Below, one piece after another: positions 35,633-45,427 of a DNA stretch of 64,000 nt. Within the stretch, counting starts at the first letter, position 1; each line of letters opens with the position of its first letter. This DNA comes from Candidatus Pseudobacter hemicellulosilyticus (GTDB lineage Bacteria; Bacteroidota; Bacteroidia; Chitinophagales; Chitinophagaceae): contig CP119311.1 in assembly GCA_029202545.1 (NCBI GenBank), positions 1,984,001 through 2,048,000 on the forward strand, written 5' to 3'. The notes beneath the pieces are model-generated. The model had not been told where the DNA came from. It was given only the letters and a program-made list of their open reading frames with translations, and searched no databases. The position numbers and the translations under genes were made by a program.

Positions 35633-38600
35633 ATGTCTCATATGGAAAAAGGTTTACGATGGACTTTGCGTATGATCACGCGGTCCATACCATTACTAAC
35701 ACTGCTCTGTGTTGTTACCGCCACCGTGTCTGCACAGAACCCCGCTTCCGGCGGGGATGCCAGTCGCCCGGTATCAGGGCGCATCACCAATGAAAAAGGT
35801 GATCCCATAGCGGATGTCACCGTTACTATCAAGGGTTCCCAGAAAGCATCTGTCAGCGGAGCTGACGGGCGCTACAGCATCATTGTGCCCAATGCACAAA
35901 CTGTTCTCACCTTCACGCATATTGCGTACGCCAGCTTTGAACGCGCTGTAGGAGAGGACCGGACGGTCAATGTATCACTGAAAGACAATGCCGCTTCCCT
36001 CGGGGATGTGGTAGTGGTGGCCTATGGCCGGCAGAAAGCGGCTACGGTCACGGGTTCTGTATCGGCCATCTCCGCCAAAGACCTCACCTCGGCGCCTGTG
36101 TCCAACGTATCCAATATGCTGGTGGGCCGGGCCTCGGGCCTCAGTGGCCTCCAGACCAGCGGTGAGCCGGGCCGCAATGGCGCCAATATCTTCATCAGGG
36201 GTGTATCCACTTTTGCCGGCACCAGTAATCCGCTGGTGGTGATAGATGGGGTAGAACAGGCATCGGAACGCGGCTACGACCAGCTGAATTCCATGGACGC
36301 CAATGAAATTGAAAATATTTCCGTACTGAAAGATGCCTCCGCCACTGCTGTGTACGGTATCCGCGGCGCCAATGGCGTCATCATTGTCACTACCCGCCGG
36401 GGCCGCGCCAGCAGGCCATCGCTCAGTCTCTCGGCCAATTTCGGGATCACCCAGGCCACCAACCTGCTGCATAATGTGAACTCGTACCAGTATGCCATCA
36501 TGCGCAATGAAGCTATCAACACCGAAGCTTCCGCCTTTGGCAATATGGCTTTCAGCAATAACCTGTTCACGGAAACCGATCTCTGGAAACTACAGAACAA
36601 CCGGGACTATACCCCGCAGGAAGTAGATGCCATGGACCAGCTCACGGAGGCGCAGAAAACGCAGCTGAAAGCCAGTCCGGCCCTGTACTACGGCAGCCGG
36701 GATCTCTTTGCCGAACAGTTCGGAGGTACAGGCCCGCAAAAGCAGCTCAACCTGAATATCTCCGGCGGTACTTCAAAGATCAAATACTTTACCTCACTGG
36801 GTTATTTCTCCCAGGGCAGCATCCTGGAAAATACCAGCTACCATGGCGCCAATACCAAATCTACCTTCGACCGGTATAATTTCAGGTCCAACTTTGATAT
36901 AGATGTTATCAAGAACCTGTCCATTGCCGTGAATGTGATGGGCCAGTTCGGCGAAGTGAGCGGGCCGGGATTCGGCGGCGGATCCAATAATCCCTATGAC
37001 CTCAACGCCCGCTACAAAGCCATCATGCAATATATTTTTGATTCCAGCCCACTGACCGCCCCCGGCCTGGTGGATGGCAAACTGGTCAATGCCTACCTGG
37101 GTGTCAGCGGCACGCCCAGTAACCCCTTGGGTATTACCCTGGGCAGCCTGAAAGGCGCGCAGAATGCGCTGTTCAACCTGCTGACCAGCGGCACTGAGAC
37201 CCTGAACAATACCCTGCTCAGCGGAAGCGCCACTTTTAAATACAACCTGGGCGCCATTACCAAAGGGCTTTCCCTGCGTGGCACGGTGAACATTGATGAT
37301 AACTATGTAAAGGCAACGGCCTACCAGCCTTCCCTGCCCGTATACCAGGTGCGCCGCAGCCCGGTGGATCCTAACAATTTTGAATTTGCAGGCGGCAATA
37401 TAGGGGCCAACGTTTACCACGCAGACCCCGGGCATAATTCAACCTGGAACAAGACCTATTATGATGTAGGTATTGACTATGCCAATAAGTTTGGCGATCA
37501 TTCCTTTTCCGGCCTGGTGCTGGGCAAGGCGCAACGCTACAATGTGCCTACGGCCGATAATTTCTTTACCCCTTCCGGTATCATGGGCTTACTGGGACGT
37601 ATAACCTATAATTATAAAGAACGTTACCTGGCGGAGTTCAATGCCGGTTACAATGGCACGGAACAGTTCATAGAAGGCCGGCGTTTTGGTTTCTTTCCCG
37701 CCTATTCCGCAGGCTGGGTGATCTCCAATGAATCCTTCTTCCCCGAAAACGAATGGGTCAGCTATGTAAAAATCCGCGGCTCCTATGGTGAGGTAGGCAA
37801 TGACCAGCTGGGCACCAGCCGCCGTTATCTCTACCTGCCCAATACCTTCAACCTGGGACAGGCGGGCTACTGGTTCGGTACCAGCGACGGCTCTGTGACA
37901 AACCCCCTGTACAGTGGCGCTGCTGAAGGGAACCTGGGCAACCCGGCCGTTACCTGGGAGCGGGCCAAAAAGAAGAATATCGGGTTTGAAGCCCGGTTCT
38001 TTACAGGGCGCCTCTCGCTGACCATCGATTATTTCAAGGATGAACGCGATGGTATCCTCACCAACCTCAGCGATATCATTCCCTATGCCTATGGCGTGGG
38101 CAGCAGCGCCGTTCCGCCGGCCAATGTAGGCAAGACTACCAACCAGGGCTATGAACTGGTGCTGGGCTGGAATGATCATATCGGCGAGCTCTCCTACACG
38201 GTTGGCGCCAACCTGAACTATGCAAAGAACAAGATCGTGTACCGGGCCGAAGCCGTGAAAGCGCATTCCTGGATGCAGCAGACCGGTTATCCCATCGGCC
38301 AGAAATATGGCTTGCAGACAGAAGGCTTCTTCAATACGCAGGATGAGCTGGATAACAGCCCCTACAATACTTTCAATGCCAATAAAAAAACGCTGGGGGA
38401 TGTACGTTATAAAGACCTGGACGGTGATGGCCTGATCGATAACCGGGATATTGGTCCCATCGGTTATTCCAACCTGCCGCAGTACAGCTTCAATTTCAAA
38501 ACTGGCCTCAGCTATAAAGGCTTTGACCTGAATGTACTCTTCACCGGTACCGCCAGAGGCTCCTTCAACCTGGCCGGTTACCAGTTTGTGAACTCGCCAT

Positions 38601-38995
38601 TTTACCAGACGGCCGGCAATGTGATGCAATGGCAATTTGATGGCCGCTGGACCCCCGAGAAACTGTCCGGAGGGGAAAAGGTGCTCTATCCCCGGGCCAC
38701 CATGAATGGTGGAGCTGGCAGTAACGCCAATTTCCTGGCCAGTGATCTCTGGCTGATCTCTACCGATTATCTCCGGTTGAAGAACGTGGAGATCGGTTAT
38801 CGCTTCCAGCAACTTGGCTTCCTGAAGAAAGCCGGCATCAGTTCTGTGCGGCTCTTTGCCAATGGCAATAACCTGGCCACCCTGAAAAGCGATCTGCTCA
38901 AATACGGCGTGGACCCGGAAACAACCGATGGCGGTGGTTATGCCATGTACCCCATCACCCGGGCCTATGTATTTGGCCTGAATATCCAGTTCTAA
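35633..38995 (+). CDS. SusC-family transporter, first pair of the mannan PUL
   Basis: A 1120-aa TonB-dependent transporter with a complete layout: signal peptide (to VSAQ, about residue 35), carboxypeptidase-D regulatory-like domain (PVSGRITNEKGDPIADV, about 45-120), SusC linker DVVVVAYGRQKAATVTGSV, plug (GRASGLSGLQTSGEPGRN; ISVLKDASATAVYGIRG) and a barrel ending in FGLNIQF. Start alternatives are 35633 and 35642; they differ by three residues. Followed by its SusD 24 bp later. Confidence 0.95.
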   Translation: MSHMEKGLRWTLRMITRSIPLLTLLCVVTATVSAQNPASGGDASRPVSGRITNEKGDPIADVTVTIKGSQKASVSGADGRYSIIVPNAQTVLTFTHIAYASFERAVGEDRTVNVSLKDNAASLGDVVVVAYGRQKAATVTGSVSAISAKDLTSAPVSNVSNMLVGRASGLSGLQTSGEPGRNGANIFIRGVSTFAGTSNPLVVIDGVEQASERGYDQLNSMDANEIENISVLKDASATAVYGIRGANGVIIVTTRRGRASRPSLSLSANFGITQATNLLHNVNSYQYAIMRNEAINTEASAFGNMAFSNNLFTETDLWKLQNNRDYTPQEVDAMDQLTEAQKTQLKASPALYYGSRDLFAEQFGGTGPQKQLNLNISGGTSKIKYFTSLGYFSQGSILENTSYHGANTKSTFDRYNFRSNFDIDVIKNLSIAVNVMGQFGEVSGPGFGGGSNNPYDLNARYKAIMQYIFDSSPLTAPGLVDGKLVNAYLGVSGTPSNPLGITLGSLKGAQNALFNLLTSGTETLNNTLLSGSATFKYNLGAITKGLSLRGTVNIDDNYVKATAYQPSLPVYQVRRSPVDPNNFEFAGGNIGANVYHADPGHNSTWNKTYYDVGIDYANKFGDHSFSGLVLGKAQRYNVPTADNFFTPSGIMGLLGRITYNYKERYLAEFNAGYNGTEQFIEGRRFGFFPAYSAGWVISNESFFPENEWVSYVKIRGSYGEVGNDQLGTSRRYLYLPNTFNLGQAGYWFGTSDGSVTNPLYSGAAEGNLGNPAVTWERAKKKNIGFEARFFTGRLSLTIDYFKDERDGILTNLSDIIPYAYGVGSSAVPPANVGKTTNQGYELVLGWNDHIGELSYTVGANLNYAKNKIVYRAEAVKAHSWMQQTGYPIGQKYGLQTEGFFNTQDELDNSPYNTFNANKKTLGDVRYKDLDGDGLIDNRDIGPIGYSNLPQYSFNFKTGLSYKGFDLNVLFTGTARGSFNLAGYQFVNSPFYQTAGNVMQWQFDGRWTPEKLSGGEKVLYPRATMNGGAGSNANFLASDLWLISTDYLRLKNVEIGYRFQQLGFLKKAGISSVRLFANGNNLATLKSDLLKYGVDPETTDGGGYAMYPITRAYVFGLNIQF

Positions 38996-39019
38996 GGCTC
39001 CTTAAAAATCATTCAAACC

Positions 39020-40771
39020 ATGAAACGTTCAATAATAACCATGATGGCTGCAGGGCTGCTTTTCCTGGCGACTGCCTGCCAGAAGGAGTTCCTGCAGAAG
39101 CCTGATACCACAGGGACCACTACGGTGGAGACCGTTTTCTCTACCAGGGTGGGCGTGGAATCGGCCCTGGCCAATGCCTATCGCTCCAGCCTGGGGCAGG
39201 GCCTCTGGCCCGATGGCAGCATCAACAACGGCACCCTGCCCGGCATTTCGGGAGAAGCCAGCTACGGCGAATCCTGGATGAGCCTGTCCATTTTCATCAA
39301 CTCCGGTTTTACACCAGCCGGCTGGGATAGCCGGCCCGCGCAAAGCCCCGATAATTTCTTCACTAATTTCAGCGCTATCCGCAAGTGTTTTATTGTGCTG
39401 GAAAATGTGGACGAAGCCGTTGATATGGACAATGCGGCCAAAGCCATTGTGAAGGCGGAGATGAAAGGGTTGATCGCTTATCGCTACCTGGGACTCTTCA
39501 TCCGCTATGGCGGTGTGCCGCTGGTGACCAAGGCCCTGGAAAGCACTGACGACCTCAATATCCCCAGGGCTTCTTTGCAATCCACCCTGGATCATATTCT
39601 TAGCCTGGCCAACGAGGCCTATACAGGACTGCCGGACAGCTGGGAAAGCAAATATGCAGGCCGGCTTACCAGGGGAGCGGCGCTGGCCATCAAAGCACGC
39701 GCGCTGACCTTTGCCGCCAGGCCGCTGTTCAATTCGGCTGAGCCTTACCTGGCCAGTCCTGCCGATTCGGTGATCAGCTTTAAAAGCTATAACGCGCAGC
39801 GTTGGGTGGATGCTATCCAGGCCAATGAGGCTGTATTGACCTGGGCCGGACAGTTTGGCTATGCCATGATTGATACGGACAACCCACTGGATGATTACGG
39901 TACTGCCACTTCCCTGCCCAATAACGCCGAGGTGCTGCTGGCTTTCAAATACAATGTGCCGGGCGATAAATTCTTCCGTTTTTATAATCCGGCGGTCAAT
40001 GGTGAACGTTACCTGATTGATAATTATGGTCTGCCCACCAATTTCCTGGAGAATTATTACAAGGCTGATGGTACCGACCAGCAATGGCCCGGCGCCGGCG
40101 AAAGCAATGCCCGCCCCTTCTCTGATTACCTGGCCCGCATGAACCAGCTGGAGCCTCGTTTCCTGGCGGACAATATGCCCCATACCATGGACGCCCGCAA
40201 CAATGCGGGTGATAATACCTGGACCTACCGCGTGGCTGGCAAAGGGGGCAACAAAGGCCCTTCGGGCCGTGGCCGCGGCGCCGCTGTAGCTACCAAGTTC
40301 TACTATAAGGCTGGTACCCGTAACTGGTTTGAGTTCCCATTGTTCCGTATACCCGAATTCTACCTGAGCCTGGCGGAAGCCTATAATGAGACCGATAATC
40401 CCGGTGCAGCCCTGCAAAACCTCAACAAGGTGCATGAAAGGGCTGGCCTGCCTGCCCTTGCGGGGACCGATAAACAAGCCCTGCGAAAAACCATCCAGCG
40501 GGAATGGGCCATTGAATTCTTTTATGAGAACCGGCGCTTCTTTGATGTGCGGCACTGGAAGCTGGAGAATATTGGCAACGGTGTGCTGGGAGGTCCTGTG
40601 CGCGAGCTGCAGTTCACCATCCCGGGCAGCGATAACCTGTCGGCCTCCAGCTATACCAATTATTACGACCAGGTAGTATACACGGCCTATTGGGATCCCA
40701 AGATGTTCCTGCTGCCTATTCCCCAGGCCGAGATAGACAAAGGTATACTGGTGCAGAATCCCGGCTATTGA
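39020..40771 (+). CDS. SusD-family lipoprotein, first pair of the mannan PUL
   Basis: A 583-aa SusD/RagB protein. Lipobox ATAC followed by QKEFLQKPDTT. Family hallmarks: MKGLIAYRYLGLFIRYGGVPL in the helical N-terminal part (TPR-like) and RIPEFYLSLAEAYNET near the C-terminus, with QREWAIEFFYENRRFFDVRHWK. It forms the surface lid for the SusC encoded immediately upstream. It is longer than the other SusD proteins here (487 and 566 aa). Confidence 0.94.
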   Translation: MKRSIITMMAAGLLFLATACQKEFLQKPDTTGTTTVETVFSTRVGVESALANAYRSSLGQGLWPDGSINNGTLPGISGEASYGESWMSLSIFINSGFTPAGWDSRPAQSPDNFFTNFSAIRKCFIVLENVDEAVDMDNAAKAIVKAEMKGLIAYRYLGLFIRYGGVPLVTKALESTDDLNIPRASLQSTLDHILSLANEAYTGLPDSWESKYAGRLTRGAALAIKARALTFAARPLFNSAEPYLASPADSVISFKSYNAQRWVDAIQANEAVLTWAGQFGYAMIDTDNPLDDYGTATSLPNNAEVLLAFKYNVPGDKFFRFYNPAVNGERYLIDNYGLPTNFLENYYKADGTDQQWPGAGESNARPFSDYLARMNQLEPRFLADNMPHTMDARNNAGDNTWTYRVAGKGGNKGPSGRGRGAAVATKFYYKAGTRNWFEFPLFRIPEFYLSLAEAYNETDNPGAALQNLNKVHERAGLPALAGTDKQALRKTIQREWAIEFFYENRRFFDVRHWKLENIGNGVLGGPVRELQFTIPGSDNLSASSYTNYYDQVVYTAYWDPKMFLLPIPQAEIDKGILVQNPGY

Positions 40772-40813
40772 TTGATGGCAGTTCTATTTCAAAAACGCTC
40801 ACAAAAGAATACA

Positions 40814-43693
40814 ATGAATACAAACAATATTTCCAGGCGCTGTTTGCTGGGGCTGCTGCTGCTGACCGTCTTTGCCGGGGCCCAGGCGCAGGCTCCTGAA
40901 TCGGATACGGTGACAGTGCCCCAAAAGGCGGCTGTCCGCGAACCCGGCAGGCTGATCACGGTCCCCAAACTATATTCCTCCGCAGCGGTGGCTACCGTTT
41001 CCGGTGAAACCCTGTATGGTTCCCATACACCCAATCTGACCAATACCCTCAGCGGGCGGCTGGCCGGGCTTACGGTCCTGCAGAACTCCGGCGAGCCGGG
41101 CAATGATGAGGCCATGCTGGGTATCCGCGGCATCAGCAGTTATGGCTACGGTGGTTTTTCTTCTTACAAGATCTTTGTAGATGGCTTTGAGACCAACCGC
41201 AATTATTTCCGCAACCTGTCCGCCGCTGAAATTGAATCAGTATCTATCCTGAAAGACGCCGCGGCCCTGTCTACCTTTGGGATGCGTGGCGCCAACGGCG
41301 TGTTGTGGATCACCACCAAAAGAGGAAGGATCGGCAAACCTACGGTGCAGGTACAGGCAAGAACGGGGTTTCAGTCGGCTATCAATATCGCTAAACCGCT
41401 GGGCTCCTATGAATATGCCAGCCTGTACAACCAGGCTGTCAGCAACGATAAAAAGAGCTGGTCGCCCTCTTACACCGCGGAACAGCTGGAAGCCTACCGC
41501 AATGGTACAGGTACGGATGTCAGCTGGTATGATGAAGTGCTGAAGCGCCAGGGGTTGCAGACCGATGCTGATGTGATCTTCAGCGGTGGCGATCCTACAG
41601 TGCGCTATAATGTGGTACTCAATTACGCCAATCAGCGCGGACTCTACAATGTGGACAATACGGATACCAGTTCCAACCAGCTGTTCACGCGCTATAATAT
41701 CCGCACCAACCTGGACTTTACCATGTTCAAAATTTTTGAGGCCCGCGTGGACCTCGGCGGCAGGATCGAGAGCAGGAAGATGCCCAATTACTGGTCCTTT
41801 GTGGATGGCGCTCCCAGCACCTCTTCTCTCTGGAATAACCTGGCCCGCTATCCCTCCAATATTTACCCTGTGCGGGATGAGGAGACCGGCGAATGGTCGG
41901 GCTCAACAGTGTACCGCGACAATCCCCTGGCTTCTGTCACCGACCTGGGCTGGCAGTCGTTCAAGAGCCGTATCCTGCAGGGCAATTTTGAGCTGAAGGA
42001 AAAGCTGGACATGATCACACCAGGACTTTACGCCATACAGTCGTTCTCCTTCAACAGCTATTCCCTGACCGGCTACAGCAAGACCTCCACCTATGCCCGT
42101 TTCCTGAACGGGACTAAGACCACTACCGACCAGACCACCACTATCCAGGCCCGGGCACAATCCTCCAATGGCCAGGAAGACTGGAAGCAGGGCGCTTTCA
42201 CCGTTGGGTATGAACGCCAGTTTGCCGGCCACCAGGTAAATGCCGCCGTCAATTACCAGCAGAGTGATTACAAAGGGGATGGTTTCTATTCCAGCATCTA
42301 CCGATACCAAAATATCAGCGGCCGCGCCAATTACGTATACAGGAACCGTTATATCGGTGATATAGGCTTTTCTTATTTCGGTACCGATGCCTATGCATCC
42401 GGCAACCGCTGGGGATTTTATCCCGCAGTCTCTGCCGGCTGGATCATATCCAATGAGGACTTCCTGATGGACAACACTACTTTCAGCCTGCTGAAGCTCC
42501 GTGCCTCCGCCGGCGCTACCGGTTCGGCAGATGCCTCACAGGGCAGCCCGCAGGGACAGAATGGTCGTTACCTCTACCAGCAGTACTATGTAGCCTCCAC
42601 CGGCTTTTATACCGGTGATGGCGCCGCCAACGGACAAACAGCGCTCAACCCGCTGTACGTGGCCAATCCAAACCTCTTTGCGGAAAAAAGTATGAAGTAT
42701 AACGTAGGCGTGGATATCGGCCTGTTCAGCAAGCTGGACCTGACCGTAGATGTCTTCCTGGAAAAACGCAGTGATATCATTACCCGCGACAATACCATTC
42801 CCGGCAGCTATGGTAGTATCATTTATATCGCCAATATCGGCAAGCAGACCAATAAAGGATTTGAAGTGACCGCCGCCTACAATGACCGGGCAGGCAAGCT
42901 GCAGTATTCCTTATTCGGCACGGCTGCTTATAACAGGAACAAGATCGATTATATGGGTGAGCTGACGCCAGCCTATCCCTATAATGCAGAAACGGGACGC
43001 GCCTATGGAACCCCTATTGGACTGGTGGCTACCGGTTATTACCAGCTGAATGATTTCAATGCCGATGGCAACCTGAAAGCTGGTCTGCCCGCGCCTGCCT
43101 TTGGCAAGGTGCAGCCCGGGGATCTCCGCTATGAGGACCTGGATGATAACGGGATCGTGGATAATAACGACCGGACCGCCATCGGCAAATCCGGTTATCC
43201 CGAGCTCAGCTATTCGGTGGGCGCTACTGTAGCGTATGCAGGATTTGATCTTACCGCTTTCCTGCAGGGCAGCGCCGGTTTCAGCATCAATATCCTGAAT
43301 GCCGGTAACCAGAACATCGCATTCGTGAACAATGGCAATGCTTATGCTATTGCCCGCGGCGCCTGGGCCTATTACCCGGAACAGGGGATCGACACCCGTG
43401 CTGCAGCTACCTATCCGCGACTGACCACCCAGGCCAACGATAATAACTATCGCCTGAGCAGTTTCTGGATGAAGAACCGGGATTACCTGCGCATCCGGAA
43501 TATTGAGCTGGGCTATTCGCTGAATGCAAGGCTGCTCAACCGGACCGGCCTTACCAAACTCCGCCTCTATGTGAGTGCGCTCAATCCCGTTACCTGGAGC
43601 AACCTGCTGAAGGATTACGATATGGACCCCGAGGTGATCAGCGGTTACCCGGCCCTGAAGTCATTCAGCACCGGTATCTCCCTTACTTTCTAA
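40814..43693 (+). CDS. SusC-family transporter, second pair, without the usual N-terminal domain
   Basis: A 959-aa TonB-dependent transporter. I start at 40814 (MNTNNISRRCLLG), which gives a signal peptide to AQAQ; the open frame goes 14 codons further only through a TTG. The plug begins almost at once (TNTLSGRLAGLTVLQNSGEPGN; VSILKDAAALSTFGMRG), so the roughly 80-residue carboxypeptidase-D regulatory-like domain of other SusC proteins is absent, as is the DVVVxGYG linker. The barrel continues normally to FSTGISLTF. The gene follows its upstream SusD by 42 bp and has its own SusD 17 bp downstream. Confidence 0.93.
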   Translation: MNTNNISRRCLLGLLLLTVFAGAQAQAPESDTVTVPQKAAVREPGRLITVPKLYSSAAVATVSGETLYGSHTPNLTNTLSGRLAGLTVLQNSGEPGNDEAMLGIRGISSYGYGGFSSYKIFVDGFETNRNYFRNLSAAEIESVSILKDAAALSTFGMRGANGVLWITTKRGRIGKPTVQVQARTGFQSAINIAKPLGSYEYASLYNQAVSNDKKSWSPSYTAEQLEAYRNGTGTDVSWYDEVLKRQGLQTDADVIFSGGDPTVRYNVVLNYANQRGLYNVDNTDTSSNQLFTRYNIRTNLDFTMFKIFEARVDLGGRIESRKMPNYWSFVDGAPSTSSLWNNLARYPSNIYPVRDEETGEWSGSTVYRDNPLASVTDLGWQSFKSRILQGNFELKEKLDMITPGLYAIQSFSFNSYSLTGYSKTSTYARFLNGTKTTTDQTTTIQARAQSSNGQEDWKQGAFTVGYERQFAGHQVNAAVNYQQSDYKGDGFYSSIYRYQNISGRANYVYRNRYIGDIGFSYFGTDAYASGNRWGFYPAVSAGWIISNEDFLMDNTTFSLLKLRASAGATGSADASQGSPQGQNGRYLYQQYYVASTGFYTGDGAANGQTALNPLYVANPNLFAEKSMKYNVGVDIGLFSKLDLTVDVFLEKRSDIITRDNTIPGSYGSIIYIANIGKQTNKGFEVTAAYNDRAGKLQYSLFGTAAYNRNKIDYMGELTPAYPYNAETGRAYGTPIGLVATGYYQLNDFNADGNLKAGLPAPAFGKVQPGDLRYEDLDDNGIVDNNDRTAIGKSGYPELSYSVGATVAYAGFDLTAFLQGSAGFSINILNAGNQNIAFVNNGNAYAIARGAWAYYPEQGIDTRAAATYPRLTTQANDNNYRLSSFWMKNRDYLRIRNIELGYSLNARLLNRTGLTKLRLYVSALNPVTWSNLLKDYDMDPEVISGYPALKSFSTGISLTF

Positions 43694-43710
43694 TCTATTA
43701 ATGCAGACAA

Positions 43711-45411
43711 ATGAACAAACATTATAAATACGGACTGCCCCTGGCAATAGCCGTACTGCTGGGAGCCACGGGTTGCGAGAAGGACTTCCTGGATACCAGG
43801 ATAGATACCAATGCCACACCGGAAACCATCATTACCGACAGGGCCACCCTGTTCAGCTTCGGCAATGCTTTTTATACGGCCCTGCCCAATGGCTTCTACC
43901 AGCTGGACGGCAATCTTTTTGCCGCTGCTTCTGACGAGGCCCAGCAAACCAATGCAGCGGCCGCCAATGTGCGCTTCTTCAACCAGGGCACGCTGAGCCC
44001 GGTCAACATGCCCACTGATGGCAGCAATCCCTACAAGACCTTCTATGACGGCATCCGCGCTGCTAATTTTTTCCTGAACTATTCTACGGGTTATGTGGAA
44101 TTTCTGCTGCGTAACAGGGATACCACCAATACTTCTGCTATTGTCAATTACAGGAACGATAGCATGAATATTGCCTGGTATCGCGGGGAGGCGCATATTG
44201 CCCGGGCCTTCTATTATTTTGAACTCAGCAAACGCTGGGGTGGGGTACCGGTCATTGAACAGACTTTTGACCAGGCCGCCGATCTGCATATATCCCGTAC
44301 GGGGTATGATGAGCTGGTGACTTACATGGTGAACGAGATAGATAAATATAAGGACAGCCTGCAGCCTAACTGGAAAACCTCTTCCTTCAAAGCCAATGAC
44401 GGTCGTTTCTCCCTGGCCTCTGCGCTGGCACTGAAGACAAGGATACTGTTGTATGCCGCCAGCCCGCTGCAGAATCCCTCCAATGATGCTGCAAAATGGC
44501 AGAAGGCTGCTGCAGCGGCACAGGAGCTGATGACGGCGCCGGGACTGAACCTGGCCTTGTATACCGGTGGCTACCGCAATTATTTCACCGGCAGCAATCC
44601 TATTGTCAGTGCCAATAATGAAACTATCCTGGCAGTGCGCGCGCCCGCCAATAATACGCCTGAGGTAAACAACTATCCCATTGGTACGCCGGGTGGTAAC
44701 TCGGGCATAGCACCTTCCCATAACCTGGTAGCGGCGTATGAATATATTGGAGAGGTAGATCCGGCAGATCCTTACAAGAACCGGGATCCCCGGCTGGCCG
44801 CCAGTATAGTGACCAATGGCAGTACCTGGACTGGACGCACTATTGATCAGTCGGCCGGCGCCACCGATGACATGCGCCAGCCCAATACCAGCCGGACCGG
44901 CTATTACCTGAAAAAATTCCTGACGGATGCGCTCAACCTGCAGCAGGGTGGAACCGCCTTGCACAACTGGGTGCTGTTCCGTTATGCGGAGGTATTGCTG
45001 AACTATGCGGAAGCCATGAATGAAGCCTATGGTCCGGATGCCAATAACGGTTACGCTTTAACAGCCCGGCAGGCCTTGCAACTGGTCCGCAATCGCGCCA
45101 GCACCCAGCTGCCTGCTGTTACGGCCAGCACCAAGGAAACCTTCCGCGAGGTACTCAAGCATGAGCGCCGGATAGAACTGGCTTTTGAAGACCACCGCTA
45201 CTGGGACCTGCTGCGCTGGAAAGATGCAGCTACAGTGCTGAATCAACCCGTCAAAGGCGTTACTGTTACCAAAAATCCCAATGGCAGCTTCAACTACCAG
45301 GTGGTGGATGTGGCCAGCAGGGCCTTCCGTGCGCCTATGGAGCTGTTTCCTTTTGCCCAGTCGGAAATAGTGAACGGCAATGGTAAGCTGATCCAGAATA
45401 CAGGGTACTGA
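43711..45411 (+). CDS. SusD-family lipoprotein, second pair of the mannan PUL
   Basis: A 566-aa SusD/RagB protein. Lipobox GATGC followed by EKDFLDTRIDT. The N-terminal helical part has GEAHIARAFYYFELSKRWGG and the C-terminal part FRYAEVLLNYAEAMNEAYG and HERRIELAFEDHRYWDLLRWKD, all typical. It pairs with the SusC just upstream. The sequence differs strongly from the first SusD, so the two pairs probably prefer different ligands or chain lengths. Confidence 0.94.
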   Translation: MNKHYKYGLPLAIAVLLGATGCEKDFLDTRIDTNATPETIITDRATLFSFGNAFYTALPNGFYQLDGNLFAAASDEAQQTNAAAANVRFFNQGTLSPVNMPTDGSNPYKTFYDGIRAANFFLNYSTGYVEFLLRNRDTTNTSAIVNYRNDSMNIAWYRGEAHIARAFYYFELSKRWGGVPVIEQTFDQAADLHISRTGYDELVTYMVNEIDKYKDSLQPNWKTSSFKANDGRFSLASALALKTRILLYAASPLQNPSNDAAKWQKAAAAAQELMTAPGLNLALYTGGYRNYFTGSNPIVSANNETILAVRAPANNTPEVNNYPIGTPGGNSGIAPSHNLVAAYEYIGEVDPADPYKNRDPRLAASIVTNGSTWTGRTIDQSAGATDDMRQPNTSRTGYYLKKFLTDALNLQQGGTALHNWVLFRYAEVLLNYAEAMNEAYGPDANNGYALTARQALQLVRNRASTQLPAVTASTKETFREVLKHERRIELAFEDHRYWDLLRWKDAATVLNQPVKGVTVTKNPNGSFNYQVVDVASRAFRAPMELFPFAQSEIVNGNGKLIQNTGY

Positions 45412-45427
45412 TACCATCATCATTAAA

